DNA from: an uncultured Aquimarina sp.
Lineage (GTDB): Bacteria; Bacteroidota; Bacteroidia; Flavobacteriales; Flavobacteriaceae
DNA length: 64,000 nt
Direction of reading: 5' to 3'
Assembly (NCBI RefSeq): GCF_947492405.1
Contig: NZ_CANLMP010000002.1
Location: 310,001 to 374,000 of the forward strand
In this document: one piece after another, positions 1 to 7,581 of the stretch
How positions within the stretch are numbered: the stretch's first letter is position 1
Layout: each line of letters starts with the position of its first letter
Notes under the pieces: generated by a model
Databases searched by the model: none
What the model was told of the DNA's origin: nothing
What the model saw: the letters and a program-made list of their open reading frames with translations, nothing else
Made by a program: the position numbers and the translations under genes

Positions 1-1338
1 TCTGCAATGCGCGTATTTTATGCAACACTTGTTGGTCTAGTAGTTGGAGCTGTAATATCATCAGTAACTGAGTACTACACAGGATTAGGTAAATCTCCAA
101 TCCTTAAAATTGTACAACAATCAAGCACAGGTGCCGGAACCAATATTATAGCAGGTTTGGCAACCGGTATGATTTCCACCTTCCCTTCTGTATTATTATT
201 TGCAGGAGCTATCTGGGCCTCTTATGCATTTGCAGGATTTTATGGAGTAGCATTAGCGGCTTCTGCTATGATGGCAACAACAGCTATGCAATTGGCAATT
301 GACGCATTTGGACCAATATCGGATAATGCTGGAGGAATTGCAGAAATGAGCGAACAAGAACCAATCGTAAGAGAACGTACTGATATATTAGATTCAGTTG
401 GAAACACAACGGCTGCAACAGGAAAAGGATTTGCGATTGCTTCTGCTGCATTAACATCTTTAGCATTATTTGCCGCTTATGTAACCTTTACAGGGATAGA
501 TGGAATCAATATTTTTAAAGCGCCAGTATTAGCAATGTTATTTGTCGGAGGAATGGTACCCGTAGTATTTTCTGCCTTAGCAATGAATGCCGTTGGGAAA
601 GCAGCAATGGAAATGGTGCAGGAAGTACGTCGTCAGTTTAGAGACATCCCAGGAATTATGGAAGGTACAGGAAAACCTGAATATGATAAGTGTGTTGCAA
701 TTTCGACACAAGCTTCCTTAAAGGAAATGATGTTACCTGGACTACTAACTATTGGATTTCCTTTAGTAATAGCATTTGTTCCATTATTATTCGGAATGAA
801 CACCTTAGCAATTGCCGAAATGCTAGGAGGATATATGGCAGGGGTAACTGTATCTGGTGTTTTATGGGCAATATTCCAAAATAATGCAGGTGGAGCCTGG
901 GATAATGCAAAAAAATCATTTGAAGCTGGCGTAGAGATTAATGGAGAGATGACGTATAAAGGTTCTGATGCTCATAAAGCTGCCGTGACTGGTGATACAG
1001 TTGGGGATCCTTTCAAAGATACTTCAGGACCATCTATGAACATACTAATCAAATTAACATGTCTTATCGGACTTGTAATTGCTCCAATTCTTGGCGGTCA
1101 CACTTCTGAAACAGCTGTAGCGACTAATGAAATAGAAGTTATAGAGACTAAATCATCTTCTAACCCTGTTGAAAAACAAATTGAAGTTAAGATGAATATG
1201 AATGGGGACTTAGCGAATGCCGAAGTTACTATTACAAAGACTGAAAATGGCAATACTTCTGTAGAAACTAAAAAATTAAAAGGCACAGAAGAAGAAGTGA
1301 AAATTAAAATTGAAGAAATTAGAGCCTCTATAAAATAA
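1..1338 (+). CDS. hppA: Membrane-bound ion-translocating pyrophosphatase, 3' part
   Basis: Hydrolyses pyrophosphate and uses the energy to pump H+ or Na+ across the inner membrane. The gene begins before the window: the reading frame is open from base 1 (Ser-Ala ahead of the first Met). Recognisable family blocks are [10 protein letters not shown] near residue 100, [10 protein letters not shown] near 132, [13 protein letters not shown] near 293 and [14 protein letters not shown] near 330, separated by many hydrophobic membrane segments. The Ala in [10 protein letters not shown] is the residue known to mark K+-dependent members (Lys in K+-independent ones), so K+ dependence is inferred; H+ versus Na+ specificity cannot be decided here. 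After the usual end at about residue 362 (IAPILGG) there is an extra charged tail of about 80 residues. A strong hairpin terminator follows directly. Confidence 0.95.
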   Translation, partial: SAMRVFYATLVGLVVGAVISSVTEYYTGLGKSPILKIVQQSSTGAGTNIIAGLATGMISTFPSVLLFAGAIWASYAFAGFYGVALAASAMMATTAMQLAIDAFGPISDNAGGIAEMSEQEPIVRERTDILDSVGNTTAATGKGFAIASAALTSLALFAAYVTFTGIDGINIFKAPVLAMLFVGGMVPVVFSALAMNAVGKAAMEMVQEVRRQFRDIPGIMEGTGKPEYDKCVAISTQASLKEMMLPGLLTIGFPLVIAFVPLLFGMNTLAIAEMLGGYMAGVTVSGVLWAIFQNNAGGAWDNAKKSFEAGVEINGEMTYKGSDAHKAAVTGDTVGDPFKDTSGPSMNILIKLTCLIGLVIAPILGGHTSETAVATNEIEVIETKSSSNPVEKQIEVKMNMNGDLANAEVTITKTENGNTSVETKKLKGTEEEVKIKIEEIRASIK

Positions 1339-1363
1339 TTATCAAAAGCTATTTAATAAAGAG

Positions 1364-1388
1364 CCTCGCTAATTAGCGGGGTTTTTTA
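1364..1388 (+). terminator. Rho-independent terminator after pyrophosphatase
   Basis: CCTCGCTAATTAGCGGGG can fold as a stem around TAAT/ATTA with one T-G wobble and is followed by a run of six T. It lies 26 bases after the pyrophosphatase stop and just before the next gene, so it separates the two transcripts. Confidence 0.85.
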
Positions 1389-1411
1389 TCTTTATACTTT
1401 AAGAAAAATCT

Positions 1412-2407
1412 ATGTTTAAAAAAAAACCATTACGAATTAATTCTTATCTAGGATATGGTACAACAACCAGATTAAGAGCTACCGGCAGAGCTTTAGAAGA
1501 CGAAAACATTAATTTTGATGGTAACACAGGGATTCTTAGAACATTATACAATATATTTAAACAGTTTGAAAGTGATGAAATAAAAAAAGCGCACATTGAA
1601 CTAAAACTATCAAATGGCCAAAAATTCTCTACAACCACCGACTCAGAAGGATACTATAATTTTGATGAGCTTTTATCAAACCCTCTTGAATTAACAAATA
1701 AAGAAGAATGGACACCCTATATTGTTTCCTACAAAAGTAATAGTAAAAGGATCATACAGGATAACATATTTGAAGGAAAAATGTTAACACCTTCTATGAA
1801 GGCTTCATACGGTGTCATAAGTGATATTGATGATACAATTTTACATACTGGAGTTGCTTCGTTTTTCAAATGGAGAGTGATTGCAAATACTTTTTTTAAA
1901 AATTTTGACAGACGATTGCCTCTGGAAGGAACCGTTCAATTCTATCAAGAATTAAAACTAGGCAAAAACACTTCACCTGTTAATCCCATATTTTATGTTA
2001 GTAATAGTCCTTGGAATTTATATGATTACCTAACAGCTTTTCTCAAAAAACACAACTTTCCTGAAGGTCCTATTTTGTTAAGAGATTTTAGAACACCCTT
2101 TGATAAAACACCTAAACCTGTAGCACCTCATAAACAATCCGAAATTTTAAATCTTATAAAAATATATCCCAATTTAAAATTTATTCTTATTGGAGATAGT
2201 GGAGAAAAAGACGCAGACATCTATACCGATATTGCAATAAAACATCCGAACAGAATTTTAGCAATCTACCTGAGAAGTGTAAATCACGAAAGAAAAGAAA
2301 AAAGAATCAAGAAAATCATAAATTCTTTTACAACTACCCCCATCCTTCTTGTTCATTCATCACAAGAAGCTGAAGAACATGCCAGAAAACATGGATTTAT
2401 CACTTAG
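1412..2407 (+). CDS. App1-family phosphatase (DUF2183)
   Basis: 331 residues. The C-terminal half (about 133-310) is the App1/DUF2183 catalytic domain, a HAD-like fold named after the yeast phosphatidate phosphatase App1. Visible motifs are DIDDT at residues 138-142 (the DxDxT acid pair), YVSNSPWNLYDYL near 196 and LIGDSGEKDADIY near 260. Family members dephosphorylate phosphatidate; the substrate in bacteria is generally unproven. The N-terminal 130 residues hold a small beta-rich segment (SEGYYNF near 78) resembling a carboxypeptidase-regulatory-like fold. No signal peptide, so probably cytoplasmic. Its stop overlaps the stop of the convergent repressor gene by four bases. Confidence 0.85.
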   Translation: MFKKKPLRINSYLGYGTTTRLRATGRALEDENINFDGNTGILRTLYNIFKQFESDEIKKAHIELKLSNGQKFSTTTDSEGYYNFDELLSNPLELTNKEEWTPYIVSYKSNSKRIIQDNIFEGKMLTPSMKASYGVISDIDDTILHTGVASFFKWRVIANTFFKNFDRRLPLEGTVQFYQELKLGKNTSPVNPIFYVSNSPWNLYDYLTAFLKKHNFPEGPILLRDFRTPFDKTPKPVAPHKQSEILNLIKIYPNLKFILIGDSGEKDADIYTDIAIKHPNRILAIYLRSVNHERKEKRIKKIINSFTTTPILLVHSSQEAEEHARKHGFIT

Positions 2408-3171
2408 TTTTTCAAACTTCTAACTTCTGAGGTAAGCGTTAACATTGCATCTTGTAATTGCTTAATACTTGCTGCATCAGAATTAGCGTCAATATTAAAG
2501 CTTAATTTACTATTCACTTCCCAAACCTCCACAACCTGATGTGTTTGAATAGTATATGGTAAATAGTCAATATTTAAAGAAATCAATGTTAATATAGAAG
2601 AATCTTCATTTTTCCTGACTTTTTTTACCACTACGCTATCCTGCAATACTACTACATAAAGTGCATTACTTCGTAACTCGGAAAGATTATTTACTGCTCT
2701 TCCTATAACCCATTCTTTGGGCTCTAAAACAGGTAACATACTATCACCTTCTACCTGAAAACCTCTATAAGTAGCATTTCTATATTCCGGAAGAGGAATA
2801 TCAAAAGCAGGTAATTGCTGATACCAATCCACATCCTGAACATTATGCGGATAACCAGCTGCTGCCTTTACATTAACAAGAACTATATTCTCATTATTTT
2901 CTGAATCTACAGTAACTACTTTTGGTGCAACATCACCATTATGTAACTGTATTCTCTTTTGCTCACTTTCGCCAAACAACCAAAGAGGATTTACTCCAAA
3001 TTCCTGAAGTAATTTGGAAACAACTTTTCCCGAAATTTTCGTTTTCCCTCTTTCTATATCCGCAGTAGAATTCTTAATATTCAGAACTCTAGCAAAATCA
3101 GATTGTGTAAAATGATTTTCCTCACGGATCGATTTAAAGCGTTGAATGGTTTGGTTAGTTAAATTATCCAT
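2404..3171 (-). CDS. XRE-S24 (LexA/CI-like) self-cleaving repressor
   Basis: 255 residues: an N-terminal helix-turn-helix of the XRE type (about 8-65, with FTQSDFARVLNI) and a C-terminal S24 peptidase domain (about 95-220). The self-cleavage machinery looks complete: an Ala105-Gly106 bond in KAAAGYP, nucleophile Ser144 in EGDSM, and Lys183/184 in VVVKKV as the general base. Known relatives (LexA, phage CI) cleave themselves when RecA filaments form on damaged DNA and release their operons. The gene faces a three-gene operon for nucleic-acid proteins, and two copies of a palindrome lie between them, which strongly suggests it controls itself and that operon. A short C-terminal coil (residues 228-255) is extra. 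Confidence 0.9.
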   Translation of the reverse strand: MDNLTNQTIQRFKSIREENHFTQSDFARVLNIKNSTADIERGKTKISGKVVSKLLQEFGVNPLWLFGESEQKRIQLHNGDVAPKVVTVDSENNENIVLVNVKAAAGYPHNVQDVDWYQQLPAFDIPLPEYRNATYRGFQVEGDSMLPVLEPKEWVIGRAVNNLSELRSNALYVVVLQDSVVVKKVRKNEDSSILTLISLNIDYLPYTIQTHQVVEVWEVNSKLSFNIDANSDAASIKQLQDAMLTLTSEVRSLKN

Positions 3172-3232
3172 ACAACTTTGATTTATAAATTAGTATACAT
3201 TTCTGTTACTCTGATTTGGGATAATTATGTAA

Positions 3233-3262
3233 CAAATATACTCTTTTTTGGAATATTTCCAA
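3233..3262 (-). promoter_or_regulatory. Promoter of the S24 repressor gene
   Basis: Read on the minus strand, TTG (3262-3260) lies 19 bases before TATATTTG (3240-3233), matching the Bacteroidota TTG-N19-TAnnTTTG promoter form. Operator 1 (3248-3262) contains the TTG box and fills most of the spacer, so repressor bound there would block its own gene. Confidence 0.7.
3248..3262. promoter_or_regulatory. Operator 1, TTGGAA-N3-TTCCAA
   Basis: TTGGAATATTTCCAA is a perfect 6-bp inverted repeat with a three-base centre. The same sequence recurs 42 bp away, centre to centre (four DNA helical turns), ending in T instead of A. Position between the repressor gene and the divergent operon, and overlap with a promoter, make it the likely repressor binding site. 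Confidence 0.75.
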
Positions 3263-3289
3263 TTTTAACACAGTTTCATTTTTATTTTA

Positions 3290-3304
3290 TTGGAATATTT
3301 CCAT
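3290..3304. promoter_or_regulatory. Operator 2, TTGGAA-N3-TTCCAT
   Basis: TTGGAATATTTCCAT repeats 14 of the 15 bases of operator 1. Its last base is the first base of the TAAATTTG box of the rightward promoter, so a bound repressor would cover that promoter. A further half site TTGGAA occurs at 3309-3314, inside the same promoter region. Confidence 0.75.
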
Positions 3305-3311
3305 AAATTTG
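3304..3311 (+). promoter_or_regulatory. -7 box of DUF559/rSAM/DUF4130 operon
   Basis: TAAATTTG matches the TAnnTTTG -7 element of Flavobacteriaceae and sits 27 bases before the start of the DUF559 gene. No TTG is found at the usual distance upstream, so the -33 element is weak or absent; operator 2 occupies the space directly upstream. Confidence 0.6.
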
Positions 3312-3338
3312 GAAAAATTACTAGTTAACTAAATCCAT

Positions 3339-3719
3339 ATGACACCACAAATTGTTTTACACCAACCAGAATCAGAAAAAACTATTAGATATTCATTAAA
3401 CAATTCAATTCCTGCTACAGAGGAACTTTATAAACGTTTAAGGGAAAAAGGATTTTTCTTTAAAAGGAACTATAAGATTAATAATTATACTTTTGATTTT
3501 TATTGTCCTTCATTAAAAATTGCCTTAGAGATTGATGGGTATGCACACGAGTTCTCAGAAGTCTATAGTCAGGATACTCCAAAAAAGTTGCACATTCATT
3601 CTTTAGGGATCACAGTATTACGTTTTACTGATTATCAAATTTTAGTAGATATCGAAGAAATTTTCAGAGCCTTAAAACATCAAATCAAACTATCCAATAG
3701 AAGTCGATATGTCGTTTGA
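3339..3719 (+). CDS. DUF559 protein, Vsr-like nuclease fold
   Basis: 126 residues. The pattern YTFDFYCPSLKIALEIDGYAH (Asp53, Glu64, Asp66, His70) and the later TVLRFTDYQI block are typical of DUF559, a family with the restriction-endonuclease/very-short-patch-repair fold (PD-(D/E)xK-like). A DNA-cleaving role is inferred from the fold. It is the first gene of the operon behind the double operator, and its stop overlaps the radical SAM gene start by 11 bases, so the two are probably translated together. No signal peptide; cytoplasmic. Stand-alone DUF559 proteins are common, but here it leads a DNA-repair-like operon, which gives it a likely context. Confidence 0.85.
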   Translation: MTPQIVLHQPESEKTIRYSLNNSIPATEELYKRLREKGFFFKRNYKINNYTFDFYCPSLKIALEIDGYAHEFSEVYSQDTPKKLHIHSLGITVLRFTDYQILVDIEEIFRALKHQIKLSNRSRYVV

Positions 3720-4968
3720 GAGAACGCGTGAAAAGCTCTCGATTCTAGCAGACGCAGCTAAGTACGATGTATCCTGTGCAAGTAGTGGAGGAAAACGAGA
3801 AAACACCAACAAAGGTTTAGGTAATAATACAGGAATGGGTATATGCCATAGTTATACCGAAGATGGTCGCTGCGTATCTTTACTAAAAATTCTACTTACC
3901 AATCATTGTATTTTTGACTGCGCATATTGTGTTACCAGAAAAAGTAATGACATAAAAAGGGCGGCATTCAAAATACAGGAAGTTGTTGATCTTACTATTA
4001 ACTTCTATCGCCGAAATTATATAGAAGGATTGTTTCTTAGCTCAGGAATCTTTAAGAATTCCGATTACACGATGGAACGATTAGTTGCAGTTGCCAAAAA
4101 ACTTCGATTAGAAGAAAATTTCAACGGATATATTCATTTAAAATCGATTCCAGGCACTAGCGATGAACTTATGAGAGAAGCTGGATTGTATGCGGATCGT
4201 CTTAGTGTTAATATAGAAATCCCTACTATATCAGGGCTTAAGCTTTTAGCACCAGATAAAAAACACGAAGATTTCATGAAACCTATGCGAAAGGTAAAAA
4301 ATGAAATCCTTCAATATAAATCAGAACGAAAAATTATAAAAAATACTCCTAGATACGCTCCTGCAGGACAAAGTACTCAAATGATCATAGGTGCTACCGG
4401 AGAAAGCGATAAGGACATTATGTATTCTGCCACTTACTATTATAAAAAGTTCAACATGCGAAGAGTATATTATTCTGGTTATGTTCCGGTAATTACTGAT
4501 AATCGTTTACCATCTTTACAAACCGAAGTACCTATTCTTAGAGAAAACCGATTGTATCAAACCGATTGGTTATTAAGATTCTATGGATTCTCTGTAAACG
4601 AATTATTAAATGACCAATATAAAAACTTAGCACTTGATATTGATCCTAAATTAAGTTGGGCATTACGCAATTTGGATTTTTTCCCTGTTGATATCAACAT
4701 AGCGGACAAAAGTATTTTAGCTAGAATACCCGGAATTGGAATGCAATCAGTTTCAAAAATATTGCAAGCAAGAAAATTCAGAAAATTAGATTGGACACAT
4801 CTTAAAGCAATAGGAATAGCATTAAACAGAGCAAAATACTTTATTACCTGCAACTCTAAAGATTTCTATCACAAAGATGTAACACCGCTAACATTAAAGA
4901 ATATTATTCTAAAAAATTCCAAAAGTAAACACACTAAGTATTTTAAGAACCAATTGAGTCTTTTCTAA
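3709..4968 (+). CDS. Radical SAM DNA modification/repair protein
   Basis: 419 residues, resembling the family named putative DNA modification/repair radical SAM protein (TIGR03916 type), which usually sits beside the DUF4130/TIGR03915 protein, as here. Cys67, Cys71 and Cys74 in CIFDCAYC form the CxxxCxxC site for the 4Fe-4S cluster that cleaves S-adenosylmethionine. Two more conserved cysteines lie at 46 and 55. Residues about 330-380 contain a helix-hairpin-helix (ARIPGIGMQSVSKIL), a non-specific DNA-binding motif. The reaction and the lesion are not established for this family; repair by analogy with spore photoproduct lyase is only a proposal. The gene overlaps its predecessor and is 11 bases from the next. 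Confidence 0.9.
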   Translation: MSFERTREKLSILADAAKYDVSCASSGGKRENTNKGLGNNTGMGICHSYTEDGRCVSLLKILLTNHCIFDCAYCVTRKSNDIKRAAFKIQEVVDLTINFYRRNYIEGLFLSSGIFKNSDYTMERLVAVAKKLRLEENFNGYIHLKSIPGTSDELMREAGLYADRLSVNIEIPTISGLKLLAPDKKHEDFMKPMRKVKNEILQYKSERKIIKNTPRYAPAGQSTQMIIGATGESDKDIMYSATYYYKKFNMRRVYYSGYVPVITDNRLPSLQTEVPILRENRLYQTDWLLRFYGFSVNELLNDQYKNLALDIDPKLSWALRNLDFFPVDINIADKSILARIPGIGMQSVSKILQARKFRKLDWTHLKAIGIALNRAKYFITCNSKDFYHKDVTPLTLKNIILKNSKSKHTKYFKNQLSLF

Positions 4969-4979
4969 TAAATACAGAC

Positions 4980-5753
4980 ATGAATCCACAGACAATTTTA
5001 TTATACGACGGAAGTTTTGATGGATTTTTAACATGTGTATTTACAGTATATGAACAGAAAATAATCTCTCCAATTATTAGAAAAGAATCTGAATCAAATA
5101 ATCAATTATTTACAATTTCAGAACAAATTATTACGGATGAAACAAAATCTAGTCGGGTATGGAAGGGTATAAAAACTAAAATTCCATCCTCGCAACAAAA
5201 AGTTCTTTTCAAAGCTTTTCTAAGCGAAATTAAAGGAGTAGAAAACACTCTTCTATGTTATATTAAGAATATATTCAATACAGCTAATTCTACTCTTATT
5301 GATTACAGTAATAAAGATATTCTTAAAATAAGTCAAGTAGCCAAAATGGTAGGAAGGGAAAAACATCGAATGGAGGCTTTTGTTCGGTTCCAACGAACAA
5401 AAGATGATATTTTTATTTCAACTGTAGAGCCTGATTTTAATGTTTTACCATTATTGATATACCATTTCAAAGATCGATACGCGGATCAAAAATGGCTAAT
5501 CTATGATATTAAGCGATCCTATGGAATATATTATGACCTTGATAAAGTAGACATAATAACCTTAGACTTTTTTTCAAAACTAAAAACAAACATTCAGAAA
5601 GAAAATTATGCTGATAATGAGTTAGATTTCCAGAAGCTTTGGCAAACCTATTTTAACAGTGTTAATATTAGGTCTAGAAAAAATTCAAAACTACATATAC
5701 AGCATCTTCCCAAGCGTTATTGGAAATACTTAATAGAAAAAAACGAGATATAA
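4980..5753 (+). CDS. DUF4130 (TIGR03915-type) DNA metabolism protein
   Basis: 257 residues with the characteristic start ILLYDGSFDGFLTCVF and the closing LPKRYWKYL block. Members are called probable DNA metabolism proteins because they always accompany the radical SAM partner, and in many bacteria they are fused to a C-terminal uracil-DNA glycosylase domain. Here the protein ends with the DUF4130 part, so no glycosylase is attached. It is the third gene of the operon controlled from the operator region at 3248-3314. Biochemical function is unknown; a role as an adaptor or nucleotide-handling subunit of the repair unit is inference. Confidence 0.88.
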   Translation: MNPQTILLYDGSFDGFLTCVFTVYEQKIISPIIRKESESNNQLFTISEQIITDETKSSRVWKGIKTKIPSSQQKVLFKAFLSEIKGVENTLLCYIKNIFNTANSTLIDYSNKDILKISQVAKMVGREKHRMEAFVRFQRTKDDIFISTVEPDFNVLPLLIYHFKDRYADQKWLIYDIKRSYGIYYDLDKVDIITLDFFSKLKTNIQKENYADNELDFQKLWQTYFNSVNIRSRKNSKLHIQHLPKRYWKYLIEKNEI

Positions 5754-5763
5754 AATAAAATGT

Positions 5764-5771
5764 TAAATTTG
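5764..5771 (+). promoter_or_regulatory. -7 box before LEA-like lipoprotein gene
   Basis: TAAATTTG matches the TAnnTTTG element and lies 35 bases before the lipoprotein start, just after the DUF4130 stop. No clear TTG at the right distance was seen. Confidence 0.5.
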
Positions 5772-5806
5772 GCGTTCAATAACCCAATTAACTAAATCTA
5801 TCAATT

Positions 5807-6169
5807 ATGAAAAGATTATTTTTAGGAGCAATTGCTCTAATGTTAGCAGTTTCGGTAACCTCTTGTAGGGATACGAAAAAAACAGAAGAAGCTGCCAATG
5901 ATGCTGTGGAAGAAGTAAAAGAAGCAGCTGAAGAAGTAAAAGAAGAAGCAAAAGAAGCTGTGGAAGAAGCAAAAGAAGCTGCTAGTGAAGCAGTAGAAGA
6001 TGCAAAAGAAGCAGTAGAAGATGTAAAAGATGCTGCTGGTGAAGCAGTAGAAGATGCGAAAGATGCTGCTGGTGAAGCAGTTGATGCTGCAAAAGAAGTT
6101 GTAAAAGAAGGTGCTGATGCAGTAAAAGAAGGTGCTAATAAAGCCACTGATGCATTAAAAAAGCAGTAA
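5807..6169 (+). CDS. LEA-like Ala/Lys/Glu-rich lipoprotein
   Basis: 120 residues. A signal peptide ends in a lipobox (VTSC), so the protein is probably anchored in a membrane by a lipid on Cys20. The remainder is almost only Ala, Glu, Lys, Val and Asp, arranged in 11-residue units such as AAGEAVEDAKD, which form long amphipathic helices as in group 3 LEA and YtxH-like stress proteins. The repeat is also visible in the DNA as about 33-base units with a gatgctgctggtgaagcag core. Such proteins are associated with desiccation, cold or osmotic protection; the role here is inferred. It has its own -7 box and a strong terminator. Confidence 0.8.
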   Translation: MKRLFLGAIALMLAVSVTSCRDTKKTEEAANDAVEEVKEAAEEVKEEAKEAVEEAKEAASEAVEDAKEAVEDVKDAAGEAVEDAKDAAGEAVDAAKEVVKEGADAVKEGANKATDALKKQ

Positions 6170-6192
6170 TATACAAGCAGTATATATAACGT

Positions 6193-6227
6193 AAAAACCA
6201 TCCGCCTGAGGCGGATGGTTTTTTATT
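6193..6227. terminator. Bidirectional terminator with ATCCGCC-TGA-GGCGGAT core
   Basis: A long hairpin with stem AAAAACCATCCGCC, loop TGA and the matching arm ending in a T run. It lies between the lipoprotein gene and the convergent nitroreductase gene and can serve both. Its 17-base core ATCCGCCTGAGGCGGAT also occurs inside the broken tRNA-Gly copy near 15173, which suggests the palindrome is a mobile or repeated element. Confidence 0.9.
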
Positions 6228-6228
6228 T

Positions 6229-6804
6229 TTAATCGTGCCATTCTACCTTTTCCTCAATAGAATTTCGTTTAGAACTTATCACTTCGTCAGTATCATAATT
6301 TCCTAAATACAAAAAACCTAAACAACGTTCTCCTTCTTCAAATTCTAAAAACTCATTCATATATTTTATCAATGCGGGACTACTCCAATAGCAACCAACT
6401 TTATTAGCTGCACAAGTAAGCCACATATTCTGAACCGCCATTGCGGTAGCTGCAATTTCTTCCCATTCAGGAACCCTCTCTTTGGGATCTCGCTGCATAC
6501 ATATTACAATAATCGCACTAGCAGCTGTGCACTTATTCTTAATCTTTTTATGCTTAAAAGGCGAAAAGCTTTTCTCTGGAGTAATATCAGTATATGTATC
6601 AGATAAAAAAGTTCCTAAACGATCTTTCGTTTCTCCCTGCATAACTTTAAAACGCCAAGGTTCCGTTAATCGATGCGTTGGTGCCCAATTCGCGTTTTCT
6701 AATAAAATCTTTATAAACTCTTTTGAAACAGGTTTATCATTATATTGAGAAGGAAATATGGCACGACGTTCTCTTATGATTTGATTTAAAAACTCTTTAT
6801 TCAT
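6229..6804 (-). CDS. Nitroreductase family protein
   Basis: 191 residues counted from the ATG at 6804, chosen because the family start (NKEFLNQIIRERRAIFPSQYND) begins there and an AAAGAGAA ribosome site precedes it; a longer frame runs on to 6975 into the divergent methyltransferase and has no family similarity. Nitroreductases are FMN-dependent oxidoreductases that use NAD(P)H to reduce nitro compounds, quinones or similar acceptors. Typical parts are the RRAIFPSQ flavin-binding start, NANWAPTHRLTEPWRF near 33 and CYWSSPALIKY near 137. The physiological substrate is unknown. Cytoplasmic, single gene, sharing the terminator at 6193. Confidence 0.88.
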   Translation of the reverse strand: MNKEFLNQIIRERRAIFPSQYNDKPVSKEFIKILLENANWAPTHRLTEPWRFKVMQGETKDRLGTFLSDTYTDITPEKSFSPFKHKKIKNKCTAASAIIVICMQRDPKERVPEWEEIAATAMAVQNMWLTCAANKVGCYWSSPALIKYMNEFLEFEEGERCLGFLYLGNYDTDEVISSKRNSIEEKVEWHD

Positions 6805-6874
6805 AAAATTCTCTTTTAAATGTAAAGTTATTATTAATATTGAGACTAATGAAAATAAATACCCGCTATAGATT

Positions 6875-7579
6875 TTGAATTTTAGTACACGCTCGCATTC
6901 AACTGAACAACTGGATAACCTATCTTTATCTGGCGAAGTATTGTTACGAACGCTATCAAGTTTAAAGTTCATCAATAAAATCTTCGGAAATCACAAGCAC
7001 TTAGCCAACAGTTTACTCGAGTATTGTCTGGCAAATCCAGAGAAAAAGTTGTTTCATATTATAGACCTCGGGTGCGGTGGAGGTGATAGTATTCATTATA
7101 TTTCGAAAAGGCTAAACGAAAACAACATAAAAACTTCATTTCTTGGAATTGACGGAAATCCTCAAAGCATCGCTTATGCAACTTCTAAATACGAAAATAA
7201 TAGTACAATAAAGTTTAAAACTGATGACATTTTAGATGAACAGTTCTCTATACCAAAATGTGATATTATCATAAGTAGCCATTTTATGTACCACTTTAAA
7301 AATAATGATCTCTCCATCTTTTTAAAAAAAGCACAACAAAAAGGAATTAGCCATGTTATATTTAGTGAATTAAGGAGGAGTAGATTTGCCTATATATTAT
7401 TTAAATATTTTAGTTATATAATGCCGATTTCTAGTCTCGCAAAAAAAGATGGATTAGTAGCTATCCAAAGAGCTTTTACAAGTAACGAATTAGATTTTAT
7501 TTTGAATAAAAGTAATGTAAAAAACTACAGTATTAGTAAAAAACATTGGTTTAGAACCTTAACAAAAATTGACCTTTAA
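6875..7579 (+). CDS. Class I SAM-dependent methyltransferase, TTG start
   Basis: 234 residues. The glycine-rich SAM-binding motif IIDLGCGGGDS lies at residues 62-72, followed by FLGIDGNPQSI (acidic ribose-binding strand). The start is TTG at 6875: an in-frame stop lies two codons earlier, and the N-terminus NFSTRSHSTEQLDN...LSGEVLLRTL resembles methyltransferases found in flavobacterial flexirubin/type III polyketide clusters. No polyketide synthase or hydroxylase gene is nearby, so the substrate cannot be named. It is probably cotranscribed with the small membrane protein two bases downstream. Confidence 0.8.
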   Translation: MNFSTRSHSTEQLDNLSLSGEVLLRTLSSLKFINKIFGNHKHLANSLLEYCLANPEKKLFHIIDLGCGGGDSIHYISKRLNENNIKTSFLGIDGNPQSIAYATSKYENNSTIKFKTDDILDEQFSIPKCDIIISSHFMYHFKNNDLSIFLKKAQQKGISHVIFSELRRSRFAYILFKYFSYIMPISSLAKKDGLVAIQRAFTSNELDFILNKSNVKNYSISKKHWFRTLTKIDL

Positions 7580-7581
7580 TT

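Noticed and set aside
5788..6201. Long Ala/Ser/Phe-rich frame on the minus strand opposite the LEA-like gene
   Set aside because: It is the mirror of the repetitive lipoprotein gene; the repeated codons keep the opposite frame open. The plus frame has a lipobox, promoter box and terminator.
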